From the NCBI GenBank assembly GCA_000507305.1, contig DF239257.1, positions 62,001 through 126,000 of the forward strand: 64,000 nucleotides of DNA. Reading direction: 5' to 3'. Below, in pieces: positions 20,607 to 31,030 of this stretch (position 1 is the stretch's first letter; every line of letters starts with the position of its first letter). This DNA is from Breviolum minutum Mf 1.05b.01. Its lineage: Eukaryota; Sar; Dinophyceae; Suessiales; Symbiodiniaceae. Under the pieces are notes generated by a model. The model did no database searches. It worked only from the letters and a program-made list of their open reading frames with translations, and was not told where the DNA came from. A program made the translations under genes and the position numbers.

Positions 20607-21659
20607 AAAGTTCCCATGGTATATTCTCTGCCAAATGGTGGTGAAAAAGGGTGATTTACTATATGGATCTATATGGTAGAAATTAAAAGAAAACACCTTA
20701 AACAAATCCAAGAATCTGAGCCATGAAAAAAAAACACTCTCCAAAATTGCACATTGAAACATCTTGTTGGCACGTTGCCGGGATTCCCATTCAACTCCCC
20801 CAATGGACGAATAAAAAAAGGTTGTTTTGGTAGTCCCCTTTCCAAAGAGACAGGGATTTGATCCCTTTTGTTTTGGCTGAAATCAGCAATGAGCAATATC
20901 CAAGAGTACTGTACATGATGCATTATATTTTTTATTCCCGAGGGTGTGATGAACTTTTCCCCTACTGGCCCTACTCTTCTGTATCAAACGATGGAAAGTA
21001 TATGAAAGTATATGGTGTGATTTTCTGAGTGAATTTTCCCCAAAAAAATCGTGATGAAATTGTCTTGCCCCGGTGAAAGGCGGTCGGTCAGTTTTTTTTT
21101 TGAAACCCCAACTGGAAATGTAGGTATCCCAACCACCCTTCTTTGGTGAATCTCTTTCGTTCGCAAGGTCCAATGTTGGTGTCATCCCAAGTTTTCCTCA
21201 AAAAAAAGCTTGCGATTTGAAGGATCAAAAAAGGGGATCAAAAAGTGGATCACAACCATCTATCTCCTGTTTTCTTCAAATGAAGACCAGTTAGCAAGCA
21301 CAAAAAAACCAAGTAGCAAAATGGATTCAAACCATTCGCATCCTCTATTTGATTCATCTTGCTGGAACTGGTGAGTTTCCCTGCTCCGAAAACTCTTCAT
21401 CTTCAGCCAACCAATCTGTTCGAACCACCAAAAAAATTCAGCCGCTGCATTAAACGCGCCCTAAAAAATCATGAGCTCTTCCAAAAAACACCGATAGCTC
21501 ACTCCGAACAACAAAAACGTCTTAGAATATAACAACCCAAAAAACTTCACCTTGTAGACAAAATCACCATTCTCAAAAAAAACAACCACACACCAATTTC
21601 ATTGAAAATTTACCAATACCACTCAGGCTTGGTAAAAAACCGGGAAGTTTATTCACATC
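20607..21659. other. no confident gene
   Basis: A minus frame at 20883-21000 (FHRLIQKSRASRGKVHHTLG) is weakly coding-like. The remainder is A/T-rich with many A runs (21450-21600). Confidence 0.35.
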
Positions 21660-21778
21660 TCACCATCTCTCCGAGACCTCCGGAAGTCGAAAATTCGACG
21701 ATGAGAATCGCCATCAAATCCTGCCAAATTGTCGGGTGGGGACATGGGTCCACGTGCACATCCCAGGAACACACAGAT
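21660..21778 (+). CDS. exon-like segment
   Basis: The plus frame reads RPPEVENSTMRIAIKSCQIV, then GWGHGSTCTSQEHTDF, with about two thirds purine-first codons. The acceptor may be CGGGAAG|. Unrecognised. Confidence 0.4.
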
Positions 21779-21902
21779 TTTTTTCCAGAAAATCCAAGCA
21801 AAATGGGCCCCAAAAACGAATGGTTATAGATGGAGTTATGAACTCCTGAAAATTTATCAAGAAATAAATGGGGCAACTGGGGTTATAACCGGTACCAAAT
21901 GG

Positions 21903-22008
21903 GTGCTTCCTTAAATGGTGGTACCCCCAAAAACACCCCAATATGATCAATTTTACTAGGAAAATCCATGGTTGTTGGGTAAACCCATCATTTTCGGAAC
22001 CCCCCAAA
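21903..22008. repeat. diverged family B element
   Basis: 'ggtggtacccccaaaaacac' against 'atcattttcggaaccccc'. The outer arms are degraded. Confidence 0.45.
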
Positions 22009-22371
22009 TGGAGTTATAGCCTTACGTACTTAACTGGTGTTAGTGCTCAGCTTGAAGGATCAACTAAAAGTCACATTTCTTCACCTTATATAACCGTGAG
22101 ACAGAAGCTTTTCACCCACCAACTCATGTCCTTAGATTTGCTGGACACATACCTATGTAACATATTGCGGGGGGTGTTTTTCATGGTGATATCCAATCCC
22201 CATTTACAAAAAACATCTATATACCCCCCGAAAAAGTCACCTCATGCATAACCCAAAGTTCGATTTTTCATATTTTTCTGGTAACATCATTAGGAGCTCT
22301 CATGACGCATCATCCAAACACTAAGATGAAGCTGAAGGAGGTTTTCCTCATCCAAACACCTTACACCCTGG

Positions 22372-22475
22372 AAGATTAACGGCTGGAACCTGAAGTCATG
22401 ATGGTTTGGTTCAGATGATTTTCCGGATTTCAATTGGGTGGTTTTTAGGTTCCATGTTAATCTTCCGGGGTGTAG
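22372..22475. repeat. inverted-repeat element, family E
   Basis: 'tacaccctggaagattaacg' mirrors 'ttaatcttccggggtgta'. The inner half is nearly the reverse of the copy at 61261. Confidence 0.7.
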
Positions 22476-22891
22476 GAATGCTTGATCTTAGGCTACGAAT
22501 CACGGCTTGAGCCTTTAAAAATCACGGCTCAAGCCGCTATGCCTTTCGTAGGTGAAGCTTCCCTGGAAATCTTGAGGGAATTTCAACACACAAAAAAAGA
22601 TCGGCTTCGATAAGAAACAAAAATCCGAATCAAAGGGGATTTTCATGGAACCAGTTTCAATAATGGGACCCCTCCCCTTCCCATACTACCTACTCACAAG
22701 AATCCCAGGAAATTCGTATGAGAATGGTATGGGGGTGCCACCGTGCTTGGGGCAGAGAAATGCCAAGTCAAAGGAGGCTACACAAATTCTTGGAAGCAAA
22801 GAGATATACCCTGGAATGAAACTCAACTGACAAAAAATCTCCGGCAAAACTGATTGTGTGTTTTTCTTCATCTTTTGTTATCCCTTGATTT

Positions 22892-23194
22892 TCATGCGCT
22901 TTTGCTGGTTCCAGGGTTGAGAAATGATGGGAAGCCCACTCGAGTGTCTTGATAGCTTTTCGACTCAAACTCGATTGATGAATCTTCTTCAGTCACCCAA
23001 ACACTTTCGGGGGTTATCAACCCTAAAGGAATCTCCTCCAGCCCAGCCCTTCGGCTGAACCATCGTTTGAGGTACGAATAAATACCTTGGGGCTTGACTC
23101 CTACATAAGCTCGAGACATGCCTACACAGCATGTACACAGTGCCCAGTGCCTCCCTTTTTCCTGAAATTGGATTGCAATGAAATGTTTCCTCAC
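22892..23194 (-). CDS. coding segment, unknown protein
   Basis: The minus strand has 100 open codons. The 3' half (GLEEIPLGLITPESVWVTEE, then DSSIEFESKSYQDTRVGFPS) has about two thirds purine-first codons and ends in TGA at 22892. An acceptor ATGGTTCAG| near 23058 may mark the true start of this exon. A family N element abuts the 5' side. Unrecognised. Confidence 0.5.
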   Translation of the reverse strand: MRKHFIAIQFQEKGRHWALCTCCVGMSRAYVGVKPQGIYSYLKRWFSRRAGLEEIPLGLITPESVWVTEEDSSIEFESKSYQDTRVGFPSFLNPGTSKSA

Positions 23195-23195
23195 T

Positions 23196-23470
23196 CAGCC
23201 AGTTTGGACCATGAAATAAAGCAGTTGAACGTATCTGATACTTTTTCCTACGGAAATATTCAGAATAATTCATCCGCCAAAACAATTTTTAGTCATCTTT
23301 TAGCCATTTTCATCAATTTGCAACTGCTTCTTTCCTCACTCAGCCAGTTTGGACCATGAAATAAACGTTTGAAACAATATGTTTCCTATTGTTCCTATTT
23401 TATAATACAATCCCCAACAAAAATGAAGGTTGGCCATGGGCTGAGTCAGTTAACAAGTTAACAAAAATAC
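23196..23470. repeat. family N element with duplicated arm
   Basis: 'actcagccagtttggaccat' occurs twice (about 23194 and 23338), each followed by 'gaaataaa', and is mirrored by 'ccatgggctgagtcag' at 23435. A simpler copy is at 27640-27745. Confidence 0.55.
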
Positions 23471-23639
23471 AATATCCCCCGACTCTCCTGCTGGCATAAT
23501 GTGCCAACTGTTGTGCAAGGCATTGATCTTGATCCATCGCCAAACTCAAGACCTGGCATTGACCAAATCAACTGGAGGGGGTTGGATATGGTTGGATGGT
23601 TGGATGGTTGGAACAGCAATTGAAGGAATACTTGGATGG

Positions 23640-23795
23640 TAAATAACCATGGTCATCGTTTTCGTTTTTCCTAAGGAGCAAGTTGTGGTTCCCCTTCCAA
23701 ATGGCTGAACTGACTCCATGGCTGAAATACATGGGGGAGATCCTAACTGTCCTAACTGGGATGATCCTCCAAGTAGATACCCTCAGGGTTACCCC
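23640..23795. repeat. diverged family G element
   Basis: It contains 'ccccttccaaatggctgaac', 'gatcctaactgtcctaactg' and the terminal 'ggatgatcctccaag'. A (GGTTGGAT)n patch precedes it. Confidence 0.5.
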
Positions 23796-24395
23796 AAAAC
23801 GACACCCTTGAATTGAAGTGAGATACACTTTTTCCAAGGCCCATGATTTTGGAGATCCATCTGAGCTTTTTTCAGGGGTGTAGTGATGCATGAAAAAACC
23901 TAAGAGAGTTTTGATGGACCAGGAAGGAACCGATAGAATATATTTAAATTGAGTTTTGGGTTATTTTTCCTTTGTGGCTGAAGTGCTTTTTGGCAAAGAT
24001 GGGTACTTGCAAACTTGAAAGCTGCATGTTGGAAAGGACCCCCAGGGTTGCTCTATGTTTCAATAATTGAAATTAGAAAACTTCAAATACGAGTTTTCCA
24101 AAACGGTGCCTGCGCAATGCGATATGTTTTTCCCATGCACTCAATTTCAACGTTTTATTTTTGTGCCCTTGACATTTGTTGACTTCAACCCACCAGATTT
24201 GTCTTTTTGTGGACTCCTTCAAGCTCTAGCAGAGCTTGAACAAAAACCACCAGCGAGACGAACGAACATACATTGAAGTTGGGCACTTCGCAAAGCGTTC
24301 TGTGATCCTGCTTAAAATAATTGTGTTAATTCAGATTAATCCTCCAAACCCTTGATGTTTACAACCCACAACAAGCCCCTCTCATTTTTCCTCAC
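23796..24395. other. no confident gene
   Basis: A plus frame at 24067-24276 ends LLQALAELEQKPPARRTNIH, which looks protein-like, but the upstream half lacks bias. 'caagctctagcagagcttg' at 24219 is a hairpin. Confidence 0.3.
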
Positions 24396-24478
24396 CCAAC
24401 AAAACAGATAAAAACTCTGCTTTCGCCTCTTTGTCTTTCAACATTTCCTCGGAGTCTTTTTGGGGATTTATAGAGAGG
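24396..24478 (-). CDS. exon, charged helix
   Basis: Minus strand, acceptor TGATTTCCAG| at 24479 and donor TTGG|GTGAGG at 24395. The 83-nt exon reads LSINPQKDSEEMLKDKEAKA, then EFLSVLL. Highly charged, probably helical. The frame is open further upstream. Function unknown. Confidence 0.48.
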
Positions 24479-24695
24479 CTGGAAATCATGCAAGCTAAGG
24501 AAACATATTCCCGTCGATGTTTTATGAGAACGGTTTGTTTCCAAAAGGTATTCAATATGTTCAACAAGGGAAGTGACCCACACTGAAACCTTCAAAGGGC
24601 ATGGATCCGTACTTGGATGCTGAAATTTTGGTATGGTGATTTTAAGTGGTGATTTTGGGATCTCATTTAGCTGGGCACTTCAAAATCACGACGTG

Positions 24696-25162
24696 GCCAA
24701 TCCTAATCCTAATCCGTGCAATCCGCGTTTTGGGGGCCAATCCGTCTAATCCGCAATCCGGTGGATTACGACCAATTTAGGGGTCATTCTTTCTGTCACC
24801 TGGGCAGATATAAGAGAAGAAAAGCAAAGAAGCAGAAAAAGAAGGCAATGATTGGGGAAAATGAACGCGCCCAAATAACCCCAGAATTGCTATTTTGGAA
24901 GCCGAACAGAAGTTTGGGGGTTATTCTTTCTGTCACCTGGGCAGATATAAAGGAAGAGAAGCAAAGAAGCAGAAAAGGAAGGCAAAGAACCAAAAACGCT
25001 CTCCGGCCTCATGTCTTCAAAGAAGCGCAGCGAGAAACCTGAAAAACAAAACCTAAGAATGCCCAAACAAGACCTACCTGGAAAACCTTAATCCGCAATC
25101 CCCCAAGCGGAGGCAATCGGTAAGCCCCCTAATCCGCAATCCGCTGGGGGATTAGGATTGGC
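24696..25162. repeat. 467-bp inverted-repeat element with internal duplication
   Basis: The ends 'gccaatcctaatcctaatcc' and 'gattaggattggc' are reverse complements, and 'aatccgcaatcc' recurs several times inside. Two copies of 'ttctttctgtcacctgggca' start 137 bp apart (24788 and 24925), each followed by an A/G-rich tract. The duplicated part can be read as VILSVTWADI + EEKQRSR, but in different frames in the two copies, so coding is doubtful. Confidence 0.55.
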
Positions 25163-25822
25163 GGTGAACAGCCCAGTTTAGCATTGGGTATGTGGGGGGT
25201 GGATCAGGGGTGGATCATCTAAGAATTTCGACCGAACTTTCGGAAACGGTTTCCTCAGCGTTGCGTAGAAGGTGACATTGATGTTACACGCCCCAAAAAA
25301 ACGAACCAACGGCCCCTTAAAAAGGGGTCATTTTTTTGAACAGGAAAGGCTTGGCGACCTTTCGGGGGAGTAGATGCAATCCATACCTGCACCTTTTGAG
25401 ATATTTCAAAGGTCAGTACATGTGGGATATCCAGGAAACTCAACCTGGCACATCTTTTTGTGTGTGTTTTCTTGCCCGGGGGGAATTTCAAAACTCTAAA
25501 ATTCCTAACAACAGATGTTTATTGGGCCCCTTTTTGCAAAGAGTCACATACTCAGAGCCACCTTTTTTTTTGTAGGGATGGTTTACTGTGATTAGCAATT
25601 GGACAAACTTGCATTAGCAAACCCGTCTACAAACCATTCAAGTATATCTAAAACTGAACTGAGAGAATGGTACTAACTTTTACTCTGACCTTTGGATATC
25701 TGGTAAAACTATGTAGCTGGAAAACATAGTGCAGCTTCTTTTTGACAACTGTGGCTGGTAACAGCAACTTGCTTTCCAGGTAGCATGATTCACACAAATT
25801 ACATTGTCATTTTCATCATTGA
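25163..25822. other. no confident gene
   Basis: A minus candidate near 25383-25440 (FLDIPHVLTFEISQKVQ) precedes CAG|GTATGG; the plus strand is open too. 'ccccttaaaaaggggtca' at 25312 is a hairpin. Confidence 0.3.
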
Positions 25823-25986
25823 TGGGCAAATTTGGTGCAATTTTCTGGCACGGAACTACGATTCAAAATTCATGAGAAACCATCCGAAAAGGCACAGGCG
25901 GTCATGATAGAATTGCGGAGTGGTGGAAGAGTCAAGTCCTTTTTGATGAAATTAACATCATACATCAGAATTCCAAAGATTTTTTG
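25823..25986 (+). CDS. exon-like segment without ATG
   Basis: The plus frame is open from TGA at 25820 to TGA at 25984-25986. Best part: KPSEKAQAVMIELRSGGRVK, then SFLMKLTSYIRIPKIF, about 70% purine-first. The minus frame over the same bases (IMTACAFSDGFS end) is weaker. Unrecognised. Confidence 0.42.
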
Positions 25987-26221
25987 AATTTTCGTAAGCT
26001 GAATTTCCATGAAATAAGGCCGGCCTTTTTTGTGCAACAAACAATCACACAATTTCAATCAATTTTATAGATTGACGTCACCTGGTGGTAGATGATTCTA
26101 TAGACTTCCTAGTCTTCAGCCACCCATGAAATTCTGGTTCGTTAAGAGGGATCCTTGTACTGGCTTATTAATAATTCATATGTAACATGGCTAGTAAAAC
26201 CCTCCATCACTGCTCAATGAC

Positions 26222-26400
26222 CTGATGGTTAAGTTGCACCACTTAGTCACAGCTCGACAAGATACTTCACTGGCGCACAGCACCACACGGGGGCATGTAG
26301 CAATTGCCAGGAGAACCAGGGACCTGGGAGGATGCATTTTGTTTTGCAATGAGGAGACCCCAAGAAACTTATACAACTTATCATACATGGCATACTTTTT
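26222..26400 (+). CDS. exon-like segment
   Basis: The plus frame reads HLVTARQDTSLAHSTTRGHV, then AIARRTRDLGGCILFCNEET, with strong purine-first bias in the middle. It runs up to a family H element. Unrecognised. Confidence 0.42.
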
Positions 26401-26407
26401 ATATACT

Positions 26408-26514
26408 TTCTGCCATGAGAACCCCCCCCAACCCTCATTTTTAGGGGTTATTTCACCCATAGTTTTAGGGATTAAGACCTTAATTTTTCCATGGGTTGTT
26501 GGGGCCCAAGGGTG
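26408..26514. repeat. inverted-repeat element, family H
   Basis: 'catgagaaccccccccaacc' against 'catgggttgttggggccca'. The centre 'aggggttatttcacccatag' differs from the other H copies. Confidence 0.6.
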
Positions 26515-26883
26515 GACATCAAACAAAAAACCCAACAACGAACGACGACACAAATCTGGTGTAGCTACCTTTTTCATTTTTTCTGAAAAAGGTGACGAAA
26601 AAACATGTCATTGATCGAAACAGATCTTGAGGTGTAGTAGTTGTTGAGGTGTTCGCATTGCAGAGTGGGCCCAAAGTCAAGGGTGAAACAAACTCCACTC
26701 ATTTCGTGGTGCAATAAGTTCATGATACCCATTCCATGTATTTTTCGGCCACATTCCATTTATTTTTCGGAATTCGGCCATTTTTCCAGGGGTTTTCCCA
26801 TTCATTTCACTCCATTTAGAACCCATCGTTTTTTGGAGCCCGCCCCTCCTCCATGAGTCGTTGGGAAGTTTTGTCCCCGGGGC

Positions 26884-26975
26884 CTATCTCCACGCAAGCG
26901 TCGGGAGGCGTAGCGAAGGGCACGACCATCACGCTGCAACAAGCGTTCAAGCAGCTGTCGATCATCTTTCATGGC
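26884..26975 (-). CDS. exon with DUF4116-like repeat
   Basis: The minus strand reads AMKDDRQLLERLLQRDGRAL, then RYASRRLRGDR. DUF4116 repeats follow the pattern '..V..AV.Q.G.AL.YAS..LR.DR', and this segment fits it well, including the terminal LRxDR. Acceptor GGGTTCAG| at 26976; the donor may be the non-canonical GC (GATAG|GCCCCG), common in dinoflagellates. A family B element lies directly upstream. DUF4116 proteins are abundant in dinoflagellates and of unknown function. The plus strand is open too, so certainty is moderate. Confidence 0.5.
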
Positions 26976-26982
26976 CTGAACC

Positions 26983-27098
26983 CATATGGGTGTTTCCAAG
27001 AATAGTGGTACCCCAAAATGGATGGTGAACATAATGGAAAACCCTATTCAAAATGGATGATTTGGGGGTACCACTATTTTCGGAAGCATCCATATGGG
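26983..27098. repeat. inverted-repeat element, family B
   Basis: 'catatgggtgtttccaagaa' against 'ttttcggaagcatccatatg'. Both ends carry CATATG. It sits 7 bp from a splice acceptor. Confidence 0.75.
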
Positions 27099-28068
27099 CC
27101 ACGAAAAAAAACACCGGCAGGACACTTTCCATTGAATCCTGCAGTTGTTTAATAGGGATCCTTATAATGGTTTATGAAATAATCTGCACATAACCGGGTA
27201 GTAAAATCCCCTATATACCCGGAAGAACCAGGGATTTTTTATTGCTCATATGGTGCCCCCCTTTTCGGATGTGCAACGAAAAAGTTGGATTTCCTGAAGA
27301 AAGACTCCCTTCAAAAAACTGTGAGTTGTTGGGGGACGGCTTGTTTTTATGGATGATGAATCAAATGTACAAAGTAGTACTAGTACAAACACATTAAACA
27401 AATCATTAGATCGTTAGTTATTGGTTTCTTTTTGGGTTGAAATAGCTTCTTCAAAGGCCTTTTTTTGCAAAGAAGCAGCCACTGACCCACACAGCATTTT
27501 TGTCTGAAAGTAGAAAACCTGTAGTTTCTAGAAACAACGATGATGCAGCCCCCTACCAGGCCTTAGGAGTTATAAGTAGGGGCAGAAAAAAGTTCACTTA
27601 CAGGGCTTACAACACCAGTTACCAATTTATCTTCAGTGACTTACTCAGCCAAAAGATCATGAAATAAAAGTTGAAACTTTTATTTTTCCTACTAAATAGT
27701 AATCCCCAAAAGTTTGGTCAGGTTGGCCATTGGCTAAGTCAGGTGATGGCCATAGGGGTGAAAAAACTAACCCAGAGATGATGAACAAACAACTCCTATT
27801 TTAAAGGCCTCAGGCCAGGTCCAGAAACCCAGGTAGAAAACATGCCTGGGAAAACCCCCAGGATTCCAGGATGCCCCACCAGGATTTTTTTGATGTATTC
27901 TTCATGCCGAACCCACCAAACTCCTGAAAGTTTTGAGGGATCAAAAATCACCCACATATCTTTAGGGCGGTATAAAAAACCATCAGTTTTTCCATTCTGT
28001 TGTTGGGATTTGAAAAAGGGATACCTAAAAAAATAAACCCTTCATAAAAGCGCGCCACCGGAATCCAG
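27099..28068. other. no gene seen; partial repeats
   Basis: 27137-27205 is a family M unit ('taatagggatccttataatg', also near 905 and, reversed, at 12140). 27640-27745 is a family N element ('cttactcagccaaaagatca' against 'ttggccattggctaag'). Confidence 0.5.
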
Positions 28069-28285
28069 GAATTCAACCCATACTACGTACCACTGCCCAA
28101 AACTTCGGGTCATCCGGCCCCATGTCCAATCTCGGTGGCTACGGTTACGCCGTGTCGGCAGGGCACATTTTTCGTCTAAGCCCGCAGCCGTTGAAATTCA
28201 AGCTTTACAACACTGCTGATAGACAGGTCTGGTCACGAGTTGTACGTGTCCGAGTTTTTTGTGTGCGAGGGTGCATTTTATACTA
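28069..28285 (+). CDS. exon without ATG at its start, unknown protein
   Basis: Acceptor GGAATCCAG| at 28068 and consensus donor CTA|GTGAGT at 28286. The 217-nt exon reads PILRTTAQNFGSSGPMSNLG, then GYGYAVSAGHIFRLSPQPLK and FKLYNTADRQVWSRVVRVRV. It has the look of a beta-rich domain. No family is recognised. First of the run of plus-strand exons. Confidence 0.5.
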
Positions 28286-28802
28286 GTGAGTGAAGAATAT
28301 TTCGAAACCGAAATGGGGGATTAGTGGGGAACTTGTAAAAATGCTCTGATATTCAGAATTCATGACAAAACAACATCTGAATTCTCAAGTACAAAAACGA
28401 TCTGCTGCCATGACGTCATGGTTCTATGTTTCCACCGTCCATTCCAAAAAAAAATCGTCGAGAATGAGGTATTCATGAGAATATGTCACCTCGAATCACC
28501 TCCTATCTTGAAAGACAAGTATCATCATGACACCCTGAAACCTGGTGATTTTTTTTGCCCCCCCAGCACTCTCATCTTGACCCCGGAAACTTGAAGCTCT
28601 GGAAGGACCCAATGGGTCCAAAACAGGGATGATTCACCACCATTTTGTTTCACCCAAAAAAACAGCCAGGGCTGAAGCAACTTAAGTTCAACCCAGAGCA
28701 GATGGTTTTTTTGGGGTCCTGTCTGGCCTGGTGCATATGTCCGTGGAGGTATGTATACATATGTAATGTAAACAGGAACTATATATATATATATCTATCA
28801 TA

Positions 28803-28904
28803 TCTAGTTGGTGGTTTCAACCCATCTGAAAATTATGAGTCAAATTGGATCATTTTTTTCATGTAAAGGTGAAAATAAAACATGTTTGAAACCACCAACC
28901 AGAT
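28803..28904. repeat. inverted-repeat element, family A
   Basis: 'tctagttggtggtttcaacc' against 'gtttgaaaccaccaaccaga'. Its right end is followed by a weak plus frame (28920-29060: NDAIHTYVPMRNTFHSHLRL). Confidence 0.72.
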
Positions 28905-29090
28905 ATTATCCGTAAATTCAACTGCACTAAATTGTCAATGGAAATCCAACGATGCCATACACACCTACGTACCAATGCGGAACACTTTCCATTCCCATCT
29001 TAGATTGCCAGAGTTCATCCAACACGCTACTTCCAGTTCACCACCCAAAAAACCTTCGCCCCATTTTGGCACTAAAAGATCTGGGCAAAT

Positions 29091-29208
29091 AGCTGCTCTG
29101 GTCCAAGTCATTGCAGTTCAGGGTTTCTGGGGCCCAGGGGGGAGCTACTTAAAAGGGGTTCCCCGTCCAATAAGGATTTCGTTCTATCCTCCCAGGTTTG
29201 ATTGTTGA
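29091..29208 (+). mobile_element. isolated 5' end of the LINE
   Basis: 118 bases match the first 118 bases of the LINE at 30856 with a single difference (cttaaaagg versus cttagaagg). Identity begins at the same base, 'agctgctctgg', and stops abruptly at 'gattgttga', three bases before the N at 29212. The upstream flank differs from that of the full element, so it is a separate insertion event or an assembly remnant of one. Confidence 0.85.
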
Positions 29209-29260
29209 CCANTTTTCCATCACACGTCCCCCCCCCCCGCGATTTTTTGTTTGTCTTCAG

Positions 29261-29310
29261 ATCATCCCATCCCATCGCAACTGCCGCCCTGCTGAAGAAA
29301 GCACGTTCAG
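29261..29310 (+). CDS. small exon between good splice signals
   Basis: TTTGTTTGTCTTCAG| before and ACGTTCAG|GTGTTG after. Two frames are open: SSHPIATAALLKKARS and IIPSHRNCRPAEESTFR. The first has better codon bias. It could belong to the plus-strand gene whose next exon is at 30050. Confidence 0.4.
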
Positions 29311-29788
29311 GTGTTGAGTGACCTGAAGTCGGCCAAGTATCATTTATTGGGTCTCACAGCTCATGCCACAGGAGAATCTATGTGTCGACCGATTTTCCCC
29401 CAAATGGTGGTGAAAAAGTAAGGGGAATCCCCGAAAATTTCAGGGAAACCGAGGTTGGTGAAATATTATTCCATTTGGCCAGATAGATAATTGTATATTG
29501 TATGTATCTACCCTGGAAGTCAAAGTAAGATTATTAAACAAGTAGTCCCCAATTTTTGGATGATTCAAATTTCCTAGATAAACAAACATAGTCTACTTGG
29601 TGAAAACCCATCATTTTTTGCATCGGTCTTTGGACTTCCAGAGTATGAATGTTTATTTTTTGTTTTTTCCGTGGCTGGCGGAAAGTCCTGGGATTTTGGG
29701 CTGGCAACAGCGAGCTTTTTGTTGGTTGGATGTTACTTTTTGTGATGGTGTTTTGTAGGATCAATCAAAAATCGGATCAATCAAGTAT

Positions 29789-29888
29789 ATACCCTCCAGG
29801 GAACTACAGTAACATATCCCACCTAGGGAAAAGGAAAATCATCTTCAAAATGCCTTTAAAAGGGGATATGTTAGTTCCCAGGAGGGTA
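29789..29888. repeat. inverted-repeat element, family D
   Basis: The type copy. 'taccctccagggaactacag' against 'tatgttagttcccaggagg', with 'acatatcccacctaggg' and 'aaaggggatatg' inside. Confidence 0.75.
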
Positions 29889-30049
29889 ATTCTACTCGAA
29901 TCATTTGCTAACAAGTTTTTTTGTGTCAAAAATGATGAAGGTATCTTTGATCTTGATCACTGTCCCAGGATTTTGGGCCCAACAAAACATGATTAGGGTG
30001 GGTTTTTTTTTGGGGTTGTCGACGTCGGGAAGAATGTCCAAAAACTCAG

Positions 30050-30184
30050 ATCGTTGGTGAAAGATTGCTCATTTATTATCGGGGTGATATTGAACATATG
30101 AAGATCTGTCAGCAGCCGGAACAAAAGCTATACGAACTTCGAAAGTGTGTTGTAGATCTTCTCCTAGGTCTTCTATATTTTTGA
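30050..30184 (+). CDS. exon, unknown protein
   Basis: A strong acceptor AAAAACTCAG| at 30049 precedes 44 codons reading IVGERLLIYYRGDIEHMKIC, then QQPEQKLYELRKCVVDLLLG, and TGA at 30182; CTAG|GTCTTC inside could be the donor. Clear coding character, no family recognised. It is the last host exon before the LINE. Confidence 0.5.
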   Translation: MVGERLLIYYRGDIEHMKICQQPEQKLYELRKCVVDLLLGLLYF

Positions 30185-30798
30185 AATCATACTTCATTGT
30201 CATCATTGTAAAATCTCTTCATTTTTTAAATGTTTGTTTTTGTTTTTTTGGGTCCTCCTTGTCATGAATCTTCCTGTTTGTTCCCACGTTGGAACCTGGT
30301 AGAAACTGCTTATCAGACAATTACCGGGGAAAAAGAACGTCGGTCGCTGTGTTTTTGTTGCGGCTTCCAACAAAAATGCCGAGCTACTAGTGATTTATAG
30401 TGGTTGCTCTGAGTTGTGGTGGTGGACCACCCCCCGTAAAAATAGGATGGAAATTTGAAATTGGAGGTTATTAGATGTTTTTTCTTTTCTAACGGGGCCA
30501 AACGAATGCCTTTTTTCCGGTTCGAGCCGTTAGGTTTTTTGAGGTGGATATAGATGGTGTGATGACCTTGAGAACCAAAATATCCAGGATTCAAATTCCC
30601 GAAAATTCCGAAAAATCCAGGGTTTTCCAACGAATTTCCTGGGATTTTTGTTGTTCCCAACCGGTTTTTTTTGGTTCCCAGGAGTCAAAGCACTTTGGGA
30701 TGTGAACTTGAAACGTCCAGGAGAGTTGTGGGAGGGAGGAGCCTGTTTTTTCACAGTAAAGGCCTCCCAGAAAGCATCGGTTCAGTGGAAAAAATGGG
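30185..30798. other. no confident gene
   Basis: Minus frames at 30313-30660 and 30530-30827 are Asn/Lys/Phe-rich without bias. It has long T runs. Confidence 0.35.
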
Positions 30799-30835
30799 TG
30801 TATCTCTTGGGGGTATCCCCCACCCACTAACAGTG
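30799..30835. repeat. left arm of an inverted-repeat element (family R) split by the LINE
   Basis: 'gggggtatcccccacccact' and the flanking bases are the reverse complement (about 32 of 38 positions) of 40876-40913. Without the LINE the two halves make an element of about 127 bp. Confidence 0.75.
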
Positions 30836-30836
30836 A

Positions 30837-30855
30837 AATAATAATCTGTTCATTT
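30837..30855 (+). repeat. LINE target-site duplication, left copy
   Basis: 'aataataatctgttcattt' is identical to 40825-40843. Because the LINE ends in (TAA)n, the exact boundary within 'aataataat' is ambiguous; at least 'ctgttcattt' is unequivocal. Confidence 0.85.
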
Positions 30856-31030
30856 AGCTGCTCTGGTCCAAGTCATTGCAGTTCAGGGTTTCTGGGGCCC
30901 AGGGGGGAGCTACTTAGAAGGGGTTCCCCGTCCAATAAGGATTTCGTTCTATCCTCCCAGGTTTGATTGTTGAGCAACCGCCTTCGTTGGTGCGTTATCG
31001 TGTGGTTCTTGTTTGTTGGTGTGCCTAAGG
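30856..31030 (+). promoter_or_regulatory. LINE 5' leader, putative internal promoter
   Basis: 175 bp upstream of the first ATG, GC-rich at its start, with hairpin potential around 'ggggcccagggggg' and 'ggggttcccc'. LINEs transcribe from an internal promoter at their 5' end; that role here is inferred from position. The first 118 bp recur alone at 29091. Confidence 0.5.

Noticed and set aside
29091..30973. The two 118-bp LINE 5' copies as long terminal repeats
   Set aside because: Both are upstream of the coding region, nothing similar lies after ORF2, and the element has LINE domain order with a TAA tail.
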